Below are positions 63,601 to 64,000 of a stretch of DNA of 64,000 bases, piece by piece. The stretch's first letter is position 1, and each line of letters begins with the position of its first letter. The stretch is from Callaeas wilsoni. Lineage: Eukaryota; Chordata; Aves; Passeriformes; Callaeidae. The stretch covers positions 88,230-152,229 of the forward strand of contig VWPU01009617.1 in NCBI GenBank assembly GCA_013398955.1. Reading direction: 5' to 3'. The notes under the pieces are model-generated. The model made no database searches, had not been told where the DNA came from, and saw only the letters and a list, made by a program, of their open reading frames with translations. The translations under genes and the position numbers were made by a program.

Positions 63601-63619
63601 GCACGCCGGGCGCTGTAGT
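63601..63619 (-). promoter_or_regulatory. Second ZNF143/THAP11-type motif, inverted
   Basis: GCACGCCGGGCGCTGTAGT is the reverse orientation of the same consensus (GCATGCTGGGAGTTGTAGT): CTGTAGT is kept for TTGTAGT and GGG is kept. It lies about 43 bases after the first motif in the opposite direction. Confidence 0.55.
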
Positions 63620-63649
63620 CCTCCGGCGCGGGGTATTGTCTCTCCCCTT

Positions 63650-63813
63650 TCTCTGTCCGGGAACCCGACCGCCACCCCGCCGGGCGAGCGCGGTGACTGA
63701 CAGCGCCGGGCAGCCAGTGGCCGCAGCGCCGTGCGGCCGAGCCCGGCGCCGTCTCCCCGGTGACCGGGGCAGCCGCTGCCTCGGCGGAGTAGCTGGAGTC
63801 CCGGGGGACAGAG
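63650..63813 (+). other. RGS12: Putative non-coding exon 1 of RGS12
   Basis: The 3' end is fixed by the donor ACAGAG/GTGAGTGGG (GT at 63814), a near-perfect 5' splice site. The 5' end is arbitrary: just downstream of the ZNF143-type sites, where TSSs usually lie. No long ATG-initiated frame is convincing in the plus direction, so the exon is treated as 5' UTR. RGS12 is a large regulator of G-protein signalling with PDZ, PTB, RGS, RBD and GoLoco parts in human; none is in this window. It may instead belong to another gene. Confidence 0.45.
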
Positions 63814-64000
63814 GTGAGTGGGTCCGAGCGGGGCAGCGCCCACCGCAGCCCGCCCGGCTCTCCCATCCCCCTCGCCGCCGAGCGCCCGGCCCGGGACCCC
63901 GCTGGGATGCGGCGGGGGGAGCGGGGACGGCAGATGGACGGCGGCAGGGGGGACGCGGGGGGAGGGGAGCGCGACGGCGGGGGCCGAGGGGAGGGAGGGG

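Larger units (their letters stand above)
63180..64000 (+). promoter_or_regulatory. CpG-island promoter, probably of RGS12
   Basis: G+C and CpG rise sharply from about 63180 to the right edge, with many CpGs and GC boxes. Frames of 84-221 codons on both strands are explained by stop-poor GC-rich DNA. The strand is taken from a splice donor, ACAGAG/GTGAGTGGG, with the exon ending at 63813. In human and other vertebrates RGS12 follows MSANTD1 in the same orientation, which makes this its likely promoter. No RGS12 protein segment is visible, as expected if exon 1 is non-coding. The assignment rests on synteny. Confidence 0.7.

Noticed and set aside
63147..63866. Arginine/proline/alanine-rich frames of 84-221 residues on both strands
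   Set aside because: They lie in the CpG island, where stop codons are rare. Composition is typical of GC-rich chance frames and the frames overlap each other in several phases.

Overview
The window looks like a bird chromosome segment, probably from a passerine. The reasons are: (i) almost all recognisable interspersed repeats are CR1 LINE fragments, both young avian copies and very old amniote-type copies, with no Alu, L1 or B1-like sequence seen; (ii) one LTR in intron 2 begins and ends like a songbird ERV LTR; (iii) the single clear protein-coding gene is an intact MSANTD1 orthologue, recognised from memory of the human protein. In human 4p16.3 the order is HTT - MSANTD1 - RGS12, all in the same direction. 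That order fits a CpG-island promoter at the right edge (63.2-64 kb) with a non-coding first exon and a perfect splice donor, which I assign tentatively to RGS12. HTT would lie to the left, outside the window.

Layout. 1-0.48 kb: CR1 (minus) cut by the window edge. 0.5-29 kb: gene-poor flank upstream of MSANTD1. It holds a deeply degraded CR1 (9.4-10.8 kb), CR1 pieces at 19.8-20.1 and 24.6-24.9 kb, a possible LTR (20.4-20.95 kb), a modest GC/CpG-rich patch (21.8-22.3 kb) and simple repeats. 28.8-29.8 kb: likely 5' regulatory region of MSANTD1, with TATA-like boxes, a good splice donor, and an RFX X-box next to CRE-like sites. 29.8-50.65 kb: MSANTD1, with three coding exons (29813-30066, 39929-40213, 49601-49841) giving 259 aa, two introns of about 9.4-9.9 kb, and a 3' UTR of about 0.8 kb ending at AATAAA 50624. 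50.85-51.45 kb: a GC-rich 121-bp higher-order minisatellite directly behind the poly(A) signal. 51.5-63 kb: AT-rich intergenic DNA with a long CR1 (55.0-56.6 kb). 63.07-64 kb: 18-bp tandem repeat and the CpG-island promoter with NRF1 and two opposed ZNF143-type motifs.

The many longer open frames in the minisatellite, the CpG island and the CR1 copies are explained by repeat structure, base composition or old reverse transcriptase. I do not call them genes. MSANTD1 is predicted to be a nuclear, DNA-binding (Myb/SANT-like) protein with a C-terminal coiled coil; its biological role is poorly known. No operon, CRISPR, tRNA, rRNA or clearly new multi-gene system was seen. The most unusual objects are the 121-bp minisatellite and the composite regulatory sites.
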